Of a stretch of DNA of 38,284 bases, positions 27,140 through 35,914 are shown piece after piece. The DNA comes from Chloroflexota bacterium. Its GTDB lineage: Bacteria > Chloroflexota > Anaerolineae > Anaerolineales > UBA4823. The position numbers were made by a program, and so were the translations under genes. The notes under the pieces were generated by a model. It was not told the origin of the DNA and ran no database searches. It saw only the letters and a program-made list of their open reading frames with translations. The DNA lies in the NCBI GenBank assembly GCA_012516075.1, contig JAAYXE010000148.1, positions 1 through 38,284 on the forward strand, in the 5' to 3' direction. How positions within the stretch are numbered: position 1 is the stretch's first letter; each line of letters begins with the position of its first letter.

Positions 27140-28903
27140 ATGCTTACCGAGTTAAATATCGAGAATTTCGCCATAATCGACCGGCTGACGCTGAACTTTC
27201 GTTCAGGGTTAATTACATTTACTGGTGAAACGGGTGCCGGCAAATCGATTATTTTCGACGCGGTCGAAACGCTGCTCGGTGGCCGTGCCGACGCCACCTT
27301 TGTGCGCAGCGGTGCAGACCGGGCCGTTGTTGAGGGCGTATTCCATCTCTCGCCCGCTGTGTACGCCCCCATTATCGAGATCCTGGAACGCGAGGATCTG
27401 CTGGATGAGGACGACAAATACATCACGATTGGACGCGAAATACGCACATCCGGTCGCAATGTCGCGCGTGTGAACGGGCGCAGCGTGAATACCTCCCTGC
27501 TGCGTGAACTGGGCGAGTATCTGGTGGATTTGCACGGGCAGTCGGAGCACCTCTCCCTGCTGCGCGTTAACCAGCATCTGGGTATGCTGGACAGCTACGC
27601 ATCCTCCGGGCGAGACAGCGAGTTGAAAAACCTGCTTGAGGCCTACCGCAGCACCTACCGCCGGCTGCAGTCGCTGCGGCGAGAACTGGCCGAACTGCAC
27701 CAGGCCGAAAAAGACAGCGCCCGCCGCAGTGACATGCTCTCCTTCCAGATTAACGAGATCGAAGCGGCCCGCCTGAAACCAGGCGAGGAAGAAGAGCTGC
27801 GCGATGAACGCAACCGCCTGGCAAACGCTGAAGGACTGGCAACCCAGGCTCAGGCGGCCCTGCTGGCGCTCGATGAGGGGACGCCCGAATCGCCAGCGGC
27901 AACTGACCTGGTGGGCCAGGTGGTTTCGGCGCTCAATGCCCTGGTGCGTCTGGATCCATCGCAGTCCAGCCTGCTGGAACAGGCTGAAATCCTGCTGGAC
28001 AGCATGAGCGACCTCTCCGCTACCCTGCGCACCTACCTGGAGGGCATCGAGTTCAACCCCAAACGTCTGGATCAGGTGGAAGAGCGCCTCTCCCTGCTCC
28101 ACAACCTGAAAAGAAAATACGGCGACTCGATCCCTGAAATCCTGGAATTCGCCGAACAGGCCCGCAAACAGCTCGAGGCGATCACCCATGCGGAGGATCG
28201 CATTCGCGAGCTGGAAGAAGAGGAAAAAGCCCTTCTGGCTCAGCTTGCCAGGGAAGGACAGGCCCTTTCTGAGAAACGCCACGCGGCAGCCGCAGAACTT
28301 TCGCGCGCCGTAGAAGCGGAACTGCAGGATTTGCAGATGTCAGGCGCCCGCTTTACGGTTGATTTTCAGCAGCGCGATGATCCTGAGGGGGTGCTGCTGC
28401 CCGACGGCAGACGGGTCGCCTTTGACGCCAACGGGCTGGAACGCGTTGAATTCTTGATCGCCCCCAATCCGGGTGAAGGGTTCAAACCGCTGGCGAAGAT
28501 CGCCTCCGGCGGTGAAACATCGCGCCTGATGCTGGCTTTGAAAAACGTCCTTGCCCAGGCGGATCTCATCCCGACCCTGATTTTCGACGAGATCGACCAG
28601 GGGATCGGCGGCCGCGTGGGCTCCGTGGTGGGTCAGAAGCTCTGGTCACTGGCACGCCAGCACCAGGTGCTGTGCATCACTCATCTGCCTCAACTGGCCG
28701 CCTTCGGTGAGCAGCACTATCAGGTGCGTAAACTGGTCCGGGGCGACCGTACATCCACTCAGGTCGAAGAACTGACCGGACAGGCACGCGTGGTGGAGCT
28801 GGCCCAGATGATGGGTGAAGTCAGCGAGGGGACGCTGCAGTCTGCCCGTGAACTGCTCGAATCCGTGGAGAAGCGCACAACAGTAATCTCCAATCCGTTG
28901 TAA
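27140..28903 (+). CDS. recN: DNA repair protein RecN
   Basis: A 587-residue SMC-like ATPase that acts early in double-strand-break repair. The Walker A GETGAGKS is at 29-36, a central coiled coil (about 150-370) is rich in Glu/Leu/Arg, the ABC signature is ASGGETSRLMLALKNVL, and Walker B is TLIFDEIDQGIGG. The length is typical. The ATG at 27140 (MLTELNIENFAI, the family N-terminus) is preferred over an upstream in-frame TTG; a clear RBS is lacking. A TAAGAT at 27115-27120 is a possible -10. The stop TAA is only nine bases before the next gene. Confidence 0.96.
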   Translation: MLTELNIENFAIIDRLTLNFRSGLITFTGETGAGKSIIFDAVETLLGGRADATFVRSGADRAVVEGVFHLSPAVYAPIIEILEREDLLDEDDKYITIGREIRTSGRNVARVNGRSVNTSLLRELGEYLVDLHGQSEHLSLLRVNQHLGMLDSYASSGRDSELKNLLEAYRSTYRRLQSLRRELAELHQAEKDSARRSDMLSFQINEIEAARLKPGEEEELRDERNRLANAEGLATQAQAALLALDEGTPESPAATDLVGQVVSALNALVRLDPSQSSLLEQAEILLDSMSDLSATLRTYLEGIEFNPKRLDQVEERLSLLHNLKRKYGDSIPEILEFAEQARKQLEAITHAEDRIRELEEEEKALLAQLAREGQALSEKRHAAAAELSRAVEAELQDLQMSGARFTVDFQQRDDPEGVLLPDGRRVAFDANGLERVEFLIAPNPGEGFKPLAKIASGGETSRLMLALKNVLAQADLIPTLIFDEIDQGIGGRVGSVVGQKLWSLARQHQVLCITHLPQLAAFGEQHYQVRKLVRGDRTSTQVEELTGQARVVELAQMMGEVSEGTLQSARELLESVEKRTTVISNPL

Positions 28904-28906
28904 AAT
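28901..28906 (+). promoter_or_regulatory. -10-like element overlapping the recN stop, before the PBP-like gene
   Basis: TAAAAT spans the recN stop codon and ends six bases before the ATG at 28913. There is no RBS between. Leaderless initiation or reinitiation after recN are both possible. Confidence 0.35.
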
Positions 28907-28912
28907 TCCTTT

Positions 28913-31876
28913 ATGCCCAGCGTCCCTCAAATTGTTGCCATGCGCAGCCGCCGGCGCAAACCGTCCCGGGTGCGTTCAGGATACCGCGCCGGAGTGGCCG
29001 CCAGCCTGCTCAGCAGCCTGCTGCTGCTCACCGGGCTGCTGATTCCGGCCCTGATTTATGCGGACATTTCACAGGGCCTCCCCTCTCTCGAAACCCTCCC
29101 TGCTCTGTTAGATCCCCCCAACGGCAGGCTTTTACAGCCAACCGTGTTATACGACCGCAGCGGCGAGCATGTTCTGCTCACCCTTGAACACCCCGCCGCA
29201 CAGGGGCACCGCTATCTGACCCTGCCAGAATCAAATCCGGATGCATCCCAGGCTGAGGATGTATTCTCACCGGCGCTGATTTCAGCCACCATCGCTGCTG
29301 TGGATCCCGATTTCTGGTCGCATGCGGGGTTTTTTCTTTCCGCGCTTCGCACGGGTGAGCATGACACAATCGCAGGGCGCCTGGTCGCCAGCCTGTTGTT
29401 GAACAACGAACCTCCTGGCCTGCGCACTGCCCTGCGGGAACGGCTGCTGGCGTGGCAGGTCACCGGCCACTTTGGCCGGGAAAAAGTTCTCGAATGGTAT
29501 CTGAACAGCGCCTGGTACGGCGAACTTGTCTACGGCGCCGACGCCGCTGCCCGGGTGTATTTTGGCAAATCCGCTGCTGGCCTTACCCTGGCAGAAGCCG
29601 CCTATCTGGCAGTCATCGCCGACCGGCCTGAACTGCACGGCAGCCAGCAGCGTGACGCTGCCCTTGCGCAGGCCCGGGAACTGCTGCAAAAAATGGCCGG
29701 CCAGGGGCTGATCGACCAGGAAATGGCCCGGAAGGCCGCGGGACAGAAGCTTGTGTTCCACCAGCCTGAACCTGATGAACACGATCCGTTTGCTGCCTTC
29801 ACCTCACTGGCGGTCCGGCAGCTGGAGGCGCAGCTCCCGGGGACCAACTACCAGCGCGGGGGTATGAAGGTGTTCACGACGCTGGATTATGACCTGCAGA
29901 ATGAAGTGATCTGCACCGTGGCAGTTCACCTTTCCCGCCTGAACCCCCCCCAGACAGAGGGTGCGCTTGAACCTGCCTCCTGCCAGGCAGCCCGCCTTCT
30001 TCCCACCCTGCCGGTTCTGAGCAGCGCCGAAGATGAGACCGCAACGCTGGGCGCTGAAGTGATCGTGCATGATGTTCAGAGCGGCGAGATTCTGGCTCTC
30101 GTGAGCCAGCCGCCCTCGAACAGGGAGCCAGCCGGCAGGCTGCTGGCCGGGCAAACCCAGCTTCCCACGCATGATCCCGGCTCACTGACTACTCCAATCG
30201 TCTACCTGACCGCTTTCACGCGCGGCATGAGCCCTGGTTCACTCGTGTGGGATATCCCCGGTGAGCTGCCAGCTTCTGATGTGCAAATTCAAAACTTTGA
30301 TGGCCGCTACCACGGGCCAGCCCGTTTACGCGTGGCGCTTTCGAACGATTACCTGGTGCCTGCAGCACTGCTGCTGGAACAGGTAGGTGCAGAAAATGCA
30401 GCAACCACCGCGCACCAGCTGGGGCTGGGGGCGATCCAGTTTTCATTATCATCCCCTACACTCAGTCAGGGGAACCTCAACATCCTGGAGGCCAGCCGGC
30501 CCTATTTGATCTTCGCTAACCAGGGCTTTTCCGCTGGCCAGCCAGCGCAGTCCGGCGCCGGCCTGCTGCAGCCTCCTGCGCTGCTGCGTGTCACCGGCCT
30601 GGATGGAGAAGTTATTCTGGACTGGACGGAACCCCAGAGCCAGCCGGTGCTGAACCAGGAGCTTGCATATTTAATCACCCATGTGCTCAGTGACGAAGCC
30701 GCCCGCTGGCCCAGCATGGGACATCCCAATCCCTTAGAAATCGGTAGGCCGGCTGCGGTTAAAACCGGCCAGACCGCCAGAGGTGCGGATACGTGGACGG
30801 TGGGTTACACGCCCCAGCGGGTGGTGACCGTCTGGGTGGGCCGTGAGGCCGGTCCCGGACCGGGACAGTTGACGGGAACCGCTGAAAAAGAGGCATCCGC
30901 AGCGGAAACTGAGCTCTCTGAGCGCCTGCCGGTGAACGCGGCTGCCGCACTCTGGCATGCCATCATGCAGTACACCAGCCGCGATCTTCCCCCTGCCGGC
31001 TGGGATGCACCTGCGGGAATCAGTACGGTGGAGGTCTGCGATCCTTCCGGCCTGCTGCCGACGGCATCCTGTCCATCGGTCGTCAGCGAAGTTTTCTTGC
31101 AGGGGAACGAACCGGTTCAGCGCGACAATCTGTATCAGGAGCTGCAGATCAATCGTGAAACAGGCCGCCTGGCAACATTGTTCACGCCTTCGGAGCTGAT
31201 TGACGAGCAGGTTTATATGCTGGTTCCCGAACAGGCGGAGGAGTGGGCGCACACTTCAGGGATAGCAATTCCCCCGGAGTCTTATGACCCCATCCCTCCT
31301 CAGGGACTCTCGCCAGACGTTCACATCGACTCGCCCGAGATGTTTGCCTACGTGGGCGGCCAGGTTGCCATTCAGGGTACAGCTGCCGGCGAAGGATTTG
31401 ATTTCTACCGTGTGCAGGTAGGGCAGGGACTAAACCCCAATCGCTGGGTTCAGATTGGGGAGGATGGTTCGCAGCCGGTTCAGGATGGGATCCTGGCGGA
31501 GTGGGATACGGAAGGGCTGGATGGCCTGTACGCCGTTCAACTGCTGGTCGTACGCCAGGACCGGAGCGTCGAATCGGCTGTGCTGCAGGTATCAGTAGAC
31601 AACCAGGCGCCCAGTGTGCGCCCCTCCTACCCGGATGATGGACAGACGATCGAACTCCCATCCAGTGGGTATATCACCCTGCTGGCCAACGCCGAAGACA
31701 ACCTGGCTATCGGGCAGGTGGAATTCTACGTAGACGGCCGCAGGGTCGAGACGCTGACCCAACCGCCGTTCGCTGCGCCCTGGCGGGCCAGAGCCGGGGA
31801 TCACGAACTGCGCCTGGTCGCCATCGACCGGGCCGGTAATCGAGACGAGATCACGATCGAGTTTATAGTGGAATAG
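28913..31876 (+). CDS. Class A PBP-like protein with degenerate active sites and Ig-like C-terminus
   Basis: 987 residues. The basic N-terminus and membrane anchor are at about 25-50. The GT51-like region covers about 115-245: the usual E-D-x2-F-x2-H-x-G motif reads V130-DPDFWSHAG, so the catalytic Glu is Val, and the GxSTIxQQ block is absent (AGRLVASLLLNN). The later KVLEWYLNSAWYG motif survives. The transpeptidase-like region covers about 310-690: the nucleophile motif S-x-x-K reads S424-LTT, lacking Lys; S-x-N is not preserved (SNDYL); K617-TG is present in VKTGQTARGADTWTVGYTP. The C-terminus (about 805-987) looks like two Ig-like domains. It is probably a non-catalytic envelope protein derived from a PBP. 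Confidence 0.75.
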   Translation: MPSVPQIVAMRSRRRKPSRVRSGYRAGVAASLLSSLLLLTGLLIPALIYADISQGLPSLETLPALLDPPNGRLLQPTVLYDRSGEHVLLTLEHPAAQGHRYLTLPESNPDASQAEDVFSPALISATIAAVDPDFWSHAGFFLSALRTGEHDTIAGRLVASLLLNNEPPGLRTALRERLLAWQVTGHFGREKVLEWYLNSAWYGELVYGADAAARVYFGKSAAGLTLAEAAYLAVIADRPELHGSQQRDAALAQARELLQKMAGQGLIDQEMARKAAGQKLVFHQPEPDEHDPFAAFTSLAVRQLEAQLPGTNYQRGGMKVFTTLDYDLQNEVICTVAVHLSRLNPPQTEGALEPASCQAARLLPTLPVLSSAEDETATLGAEVIVHDVQSGEILALVSQPPSNREPAGRLLAGQTQLPTHDPGSLTTPIVYLTAFTRGMSPGSLVWDIPGELPASDVQIQNFDGRYHGPARLRVALSNDYLVPAALLLEQVGAENAATTAHQLGLGAIQFSLSSPTLSQGNLNILEASRPYLIFANQGFSAGQPAQSGAGLLQPPALLRVTGLDGEVILDWTEPQSQPVLNQELAYLITHVLSDEAARWPSMGHPNPLEIGRPAAVKTGQTARGADTWTVGYTPQRVVTVWVGREAGPGPGQLTGTAEKEASAAETELSERLPVNAAAALWHAIMQYTSRDLPPAGWDAPAGISTVEVCDPSGLLPTASCPSVVSEVFLQGNEPVQRDNLYQELQINRETGRLATLFTPSELIDEQVYMLVPEQAEEWAHTSGIAIPPESYDPIPPQGLSPDVHIDSPEMFAYVGGQVAIQGTAAGEGFDFYRVQVGQGLNPNRWVQIGEDGSQPVQDGILAEWDTEGLDGLYAVQLLVVRQDRSVESAVLQVSVDNQAPSVRPSYPDDGQTIELPSSGYITLLANAEDNLAIGQVEFYVDGRRVETLTQPPFAAPWRARAGDHELRLVAIDRAGNRDEITIEFIVE

Positions 31877-31922
31877 ATCCTCGCCAGCCGCAGCCTCACG
31901 CACACCCGGTTTAAATAAATTC

Positions 31923-31954
31923 AGCGCCCGTGGGTTACCACGGGCGCTTTGATT
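31923..31954. terminator. Bidirectional terminator between PBP-like and protease genes
   Basis: A perfect 11-bp stem AGCGCCCGTGG (31923-31933) with 31938-31948 and a 4-base loop, followed by TTGATT on the plus strand and AT-rich sequence (GAATTTATTT) on the minus strand. It sits between convergent genes. Confidence 0.8.
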
Positions 31955-31984
31955 CCTGCCTTGTTCTGAAACTGCAGGATGGGT

Positions 31985-33745
31985 TCAGGGAACGGTTACA
32001 CTGAAATAATCGAACTCCACAATCACCGGGGTGACATTGAACGAAGACACTGAGAGCCCGACCTGCCCGGTCTTGAAGAAGGTGTCCCTGACCGTGCGGA
32101 TCTCAACGCCGTTGATGCCCAACGTCAGCTCATTCCCATCGCAGATGGCGGTGTAAATATTGACTGCACCCTGACTGGTATCGATCAATGTGGTGCCGCC
32201 GGTGTACAGAGCTACCCAGGGCCATTCCCCGCGATTGAGTTTGCTCTGGTCGAAGCGCAGGATGTTCCACTCGCCGTTATTGGCAACGTTGAATTCATAC
32301 CAGCCGTCTTCGGAGTAGCGGCAGATCAGACTCACGTTGTTATTGTTGCGCCCCTGGTTCTCAACCGTGGTATCAATACGCACATTGTCATAGAGCCAGG
32401 GCTGGTAAATCATGTACGTATAGGTATCGGTCTCATTGATCTCGAAGCGCAGGCGGCTGTTGATGGTCTTAGCGGTGAAAGCATCGTCATCGCCCAGCGC
32501 CACAAACCAGCCCCAGTCTGACATATCATCATCGAACTCTGTGTAGTAGAAGAAGTCACCCGAGCCGCTGGGTGAAGGGTTGACAATGGTGGTTCCAGAG
32601 CCGGTGCCGGGGTCAGAAGGTGATTCGGTTTCGGTGCCCGGGTCAAAAACGAAGGCTGTGCTCAGCTCGCGCCCGTTGATCTGGCCGGTGAGGACTTCGC
32701 CGGAGGCCCAGCGCAGGACCTCAACATTCAAGGTATCGGTGGGCTGGTGGCTGCGGAGAATGTCGCAGTAATCCGCCATCGTACCATCGGTCGCCAGCAC
32801 CAGGTTCTCGAGCATGGTGACAATATCACCGGCCTGGATCCCCGCTTTATCCGCCGGAGAGCCCGACTGGACCGAAGAAACCCAGATGCCGGTCAGCGTA
32901 CCGTCTTCAGTGTACACAGCCTGGCCGTTGATACCGATGGTGTCAACGTTCCTGCCGCCGCGCAGATCATCGATGATTCGCAGAGCAATATCCTTCGAAA
33001 TACCATAAGCCTGGCGAGTGCTGCTGTTACCTGCATAATGGATGCCAATAACTTTTCCATTAGGATCGATGACCGGACCGCCCGAATTGCCGGGATTGGT
33101 GGTCGCATCGTATTCGATGACAGAATCGACCGAGGCCCAGGATGACTCACCCGATGCTTTCGCTTTGGAGATCACGCCGCGGGTCAGCGTATATTCCGGA
33201 TCGCCCAGAGGGAACCCGGCGACATAAACATCCATGCCCACATCGACTGTGCCCTGATACCAGTCGAGATATTCATAGCCATCACCATCAATGTCAATGA
33301 CCGCCAGATCGGAGCACTCGGAAACTCCCAGCACCCGCGCATTGCGAGGTTCATCTTCTCCGCCCACCCATACTTTGAGCAGCGCGGCTCCGGTGACGAC
33401 ATGGTTGTTCGTAATGGCAATACCCTCAGGATCAATAATAAAGCCCGAACCGCGGCCGGCGCCGTTCAGCACCAGACCGAACTCGGGATCAATAAAAGTC
33501 CCCTGGGATTCGATTTGAATAACTGCTTTCCTGACATCCTGCAGGGTCGCTACTGCGCCAGGAGCGGCTGCCTCTTCAGTTGGTTCAACCTGTGCTTCTT
33601 CTGTCGGCTCTTCTACCTGGACTTCTTCGGTTGGAACCGCGGGCTCCTCGGTGGATGTGCTGCCTGAACCGAAGCTGCAGGCCATACTCACCAGCATGAC
33701 CAGAAGCAGCAGGAAAACCACCGGTTTGAATACTTTTGTGCTCAT
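31985..33745 (-). CDS. Secreted trypsin-like serine protease with PDZ and LamG-like domains
   Basis: 586 residues from the ATG at 33743-33745 (GGAG upstream), preferred over an upstream TTG. A lipoprotein-type signal (FLLLLVMLVSMAC, Cys23) and an acidic Glu/Pro/Thr linker (32-62) come first. The protease domain (about 65-270) carries the triad His115 (ITNNHVVTG), Asp147 (SDLAVIDI) and Ser221 (GNSGGPVI), as in HtrA/DegP. A PDZ domain follows (about 285-370; SPADKAGIQAGDIVTM), then a Ser/Gly/Pro linker and a C-terminal LamG/concanavalin-like domain (about 395-586; ending VEFDYFSVTVP). The role is extracytoplasmic protein quality control or processing. A candidate promoter has TGGTAAACT at 33830-33838 (complement). 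Confidence 0.9.
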   Translation of the reverse strand: MSTKVFKPVVFLLLLVMLVSMACSFGSGSTSTEEPAVPTEEVQVEEPTEEAQVEPTEEAAAPGAVATLQDVRKAVIQIESQGTFIDPEFGLVLNGAGRGSGFIIDPEGIAITNNHVVTGAALLKVWVGGEDEPRNARVLGVSECSDLAVIDIDGDGYEYLDWYQGTVDVGMDVYVAGFPLGDPEYTLTRGVISKAKASGESSWASVDSVIEYDATTNPGNSGGPVIDPNGKVIGIHYAGNSSTRQAYGISKDIALRIIDDLRGGRNVDTIGINGQAVYTEDGTLTGIWVSSVQSGSPADKAGIQAGDIVTMLENLVLATDGTMADYCDILRSHQPTDTLNVEVLRWASGEVLTGQINGRELSTAFVFDPGTETESPSDPGTGSGTTIVNPSPSGSGDFFYYTEFDDDMSDWGWFVALGDDDAFTAKTINSRLRFEINETDTYTYMIYQPWLYDNVRIDTTVENQGRNNNNVSLICRYSEDGWYEFNVANNGEWNILRFDQSKLNRGEWPWVALYTGGTTLIDTSQGAVNIYTAICDGNELTLGINGVEIRTVRDTFFKTGQVGLSVSSFNVTPVIVEFDYFSVTVP

Positions 33746-33829
33746 CGCATCTTCTCCTTCAGACAATCATGTATGGGTGTGATGTTTATTCTCACGTGCT
33801 ATAAATCAGAAATCGGAGAAATTCGCCTC

Positions 33830-33838
33830 AGTTTACCA
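33830..33838 (-). promoter_or_regulatory. Possible extended -10 of the protease gene
   Basis: On the minus strand TGGTAAACT (TG-G-TAAACT), with TTAAAT 17 bases upstream as a weak -35. It lies about 85 bp before the ATG in an AT-rich stretch. The remainder of 33746-34035 shows no gene; it carries only a distant inverted repeat AACGTTAC/GTAACGTT (33963-33970 and 34030-34037). Confidence 0.35.
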
Positions 33839-34035
33839 TAATTCTTATGTTGATTTAATTATTTTCCAACCCTTATCGGTCCCTCTCCTTCTGGGAGCTT
33901 CCCATCGCCCAAAGCAGCCAAATTCAATCTTCTTCACGTTTATACACCAGCCATGTCCCCCAAACGTTACGAAGACTGTTACGAGGAAAAGAGCAAGAAA
34001 ATTGGTAAAGGGGGAAAAAACCGGCGATGGTAACG

Positions 34036-34527
34036 TTAAGAGGTAGCGGCTAAAATTTTTTTGGTGGTATTAAAAGCAAGGGGGGGAAGATTAGAACGCG
34101 AGAAAAAGGCTGCCCGGTCAACATCATCGGCAGCCTTTAACTGACCTGAAACAGGCTCAGCCCTGTAGAAGATAACCAGATGCGCTCCCCGGGCATGTTC
34201 CTGACCGGAAAGCACATCGAGCAGAGAGGTCACCCGGACCTGTAAACCTGTTTCCTCCAGGCATTCTCTCTGCGCGGCCTCTACCGGGTCTTCGCCGGCA
34301 TCCATAAAACCAGCCGGGAGAGTCCACAGGCCGCGCTGGGGATCGTTGTTCCTGCGCACGAGCAGTACCTGATCGCCGCGTTCGATGAGCACAGCAACGG
34401 CGACCTTTGGATCGGCAAAATAGATCCATCCGCAGGCAGGACAAATCGGGCGCAGTTTGCCAAAGCGCTTTTCTTCAACGACAGCTGTCCCGCACTGGGG
34501 ACAAAACCTTATTACATCGGCGAGCAT
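34036..34527 (-). CDS. Nudix hydrolase with zinc-ribbon
   Basis: 163 residues. The N-terminal zinc ribbon has C9-x2-C12 and C29-x2-C32 (FCPQCG, CPACGW). The complete Nudix box starts at Gly73: G-x5-E79-x7-R87-E88-x2-E91-E92-x-G94. The family hydrolyses nucleoside diphosphates linked to another group. The zinc-ribbon architecture resembles NudC-like and ADP-ribose-type enzymes, but the substrate is unknown. The start codon overlaps the anti-sigma stop by one base (TGATG), so it is translated as the last gene of the sigma/anti-sigma operon. Confidence 0.9.
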   Translation of the reverse strand: MLADVIRFCPQCGTAVVEEKRFGKLRPICPACGWIYFADPKVAVAVLIERGDQVLLVRRNNDPQRGLWTLPAGFMDAGEDPVEAAQRECLEETGLQVRVTSLLDVLSGQEHARGAHLVIFYRAEPVSGQLKAADDVDRAAFFSRSNLPPLAFNTTKKILAATS

Positions 34528-35306
34528 CAGCTCATGGTCCTGCGAAGGATGAGGGCAATTGCGCCGGCCAGCAGGGCGGCAATCGCCAGTCCAATTTCGA
34601 TGATTCGCACCGTTTGCGGAGTGATGGACGGAACCTGGTCAGGAGCAGCAGCTGTATCTGTAAAACCTCTGTCATTGGGAGCAGGCTGCTGAAGCTGGCT
34701 GTCTGGCGGTTCAGCCGGCGCTTCCATTGTATCAAATTCTGGTTCACTGGTACCACTGGCTGTTTCTGGCGCTGGCAGTGCTGCGAGGGTTTCTTCAGCG
34801 GGGGTTTTCTCTACAGGCAAGCTGAAACTTTCCACTTCACCCCCGGAATCTTCCATCTCGCCTGCTGCAGGAACAGCTTCAAAAAGGCGCGCATCCTCTT
34901 CAACCTCTGGAGCAGCGCCGGGCGCGGCTTCCATTGCAATGATCTGTGGGTCCTGGGGTTGAATCGTATAAATTGGGGCACCGGTAAAGAGATCACCGAT
35001 CAGAACAAACACCAGCAAAATGGCCGCAAAAGCAGAGGCAAAGCGGAAGAACGGATAGGCACGCGACACAGGTGCCGGCCGCTTTTGCCCGACCATCTCC
35101 GGAGTCAGCGTGAAATTGCGCGGAGCGCGCAGAAGCGGCTGGCTGCGCAGGATGAGGCGGGTACGCCGCAGATCTTCGAGTGCCGAACGCAGTTCAGGGA
35201 ATCGCTCCAGGCTGCTCTCTAACTTCGCTTGCTCTCTGGGGCTTAGTTCTCTATCGAGGTAGGCCGATAAGGCTTCCCATTCTCGAGGGGAAATTTGTCT
35301 CGTCAT
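34527..35306 (-). CDS. Putative anti-sigma factor (membrane protein)
   Basis: 259 residues. The N-terminal cytoplasmic part (ISPREWEALSAYLDRELSPREQAKLESSLE, 5-34) has the helical layout of anti-sigma N-terminal domains but without the zf-HC2 His/Cys residues. Membrane helix 1 is at about 86-105. A long acidic Pro/Glu/Ala-rich extracytoplasmic segment follows (about 115-228), then a second membrane helix (about 236-255) ending RRTMS. The ATG at 35304-35306 is five bases after the sigma stop. Its place between an ECF sigma and a Nudix gene is the main ground for the anti-sigma call. Confidence 0.72.
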   Translation of the reverse strand: MTRQISPREWEALSAYLDRELSPREQAKLESSLERFPELRSALEDLRRTRLILRSQPLLRAPRNFTLTPEMVGQKRPAPVSRAYPFFRFASAFAAILLVFVLIGDLFTGAPIYTIQPQDPQIIAMEAAPGAAPEVEEDARLFEAVPAAGEMEDSGGEVESFSLPVEKTPAEETLAALPAPETASGTSEPEFDTMEAPAEPPDSQLQQPAPNDRGFTDTAAAPDQVPSITPQTVRIIEIGLAIAALLAGAIALILRRTMS

Positions 35307-35311
35307 GGTTA

Positions 35312-35914
35312 TTAACTCTCATCTACCAGACGAAGCGAGGCCGGTAAAAGTTCCCAATAGCCCTGCAAACAATCTCGTAAGCGCAGACGCGCCCTGGCCA
35401 GGCGGCTCTTGACGGTGCCCAGTGGTTTCCCCATCGACTGGGCAGCTTCGGCATAATCTAACCCGTGCATATCAACCAGCACAACAACGGAACGAAACTC
35501 TTCAGGCAGTTCCCCTAAACACCGCTGCAGCGCCCTGCCCAGTTCATCGCGTTCCGCCACCTCTTCGGGCGTTTCGCCAGGGTCCGCCAGCCAGCGTGGG
35601 GACTCGATTTCATCATCATCCTCGTCCAGGGGCTCCAGTGGAGTTGTTGGACGGCGCTTCAGGCGCCGCAGTTCATCATAACTGGCATTTGTAACGATGC
35701 GCAGCAGCCAGGCCTTGAAAGAACCACCGCGATACGAATCAATCTTCCGGTAGGCTGAAATAAAAGCCTCCTGGGTAATATCCTCGGCAGCCTCTGCCTC
35801 ACCCATCATCCGGTACGCCTGGCTGAAGACCAGATCCTGATAGGCCAGAACCAGACGATTGAACGCATCCAGGTCCCCCTGCTGCGCACTGGCGATCAAT
35901 GCGCTCTCATCCAT
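35312..35914 (-). CDS. RNA polymerase ECF sigma factor (second copy)
   Basis: A 200-residue ECF sigma factor. Region 2 covers about 20-90 (DLVFSQAYRMMGEAEAAEDITQEAF, then FKAWLLRIVTNASYDELRRLKRR). An acidic linker follows (EPLDEDDDEIESP). Region 4 covers about 130-185, with HTH YAEAAQSMGKPLGTVKSRLARAR. The ATG at 35912-35914 overlaps the end of the DUF3054 gene by eight bases. It differs clearly in sequence from the ECF factor at 11289-11882 and forms its own operon with an anti-sigma and a Nudix gene. Confidence 0.93.
   Translation of the reverse strand: MDESALIASAQQGDLDAFNRLVLAYQDLVFSQAYRMMGEAEAAEDITQEAFISAYRKIDSYRGGSFKAWLLRIVTNASYDELRRLKRRPTTPLEPLDEDDDEIESPRWLADPGETPEEVAERDELGRALQRCLGELPEEFRSVVVLVDMHGLDYAEAAQSMGKPLGTVKSRLARARLRLRDCLQGYWELLPASLRLVDES

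Noticed and set aside
33963..34037. Inverted repeat AACGTTAC/GTAACGTT after the Nudix gene
   Set aside because: The arms are 8 bp and 59 bases apart, and one arm overlaps the stop codon. This is compatible with chance.
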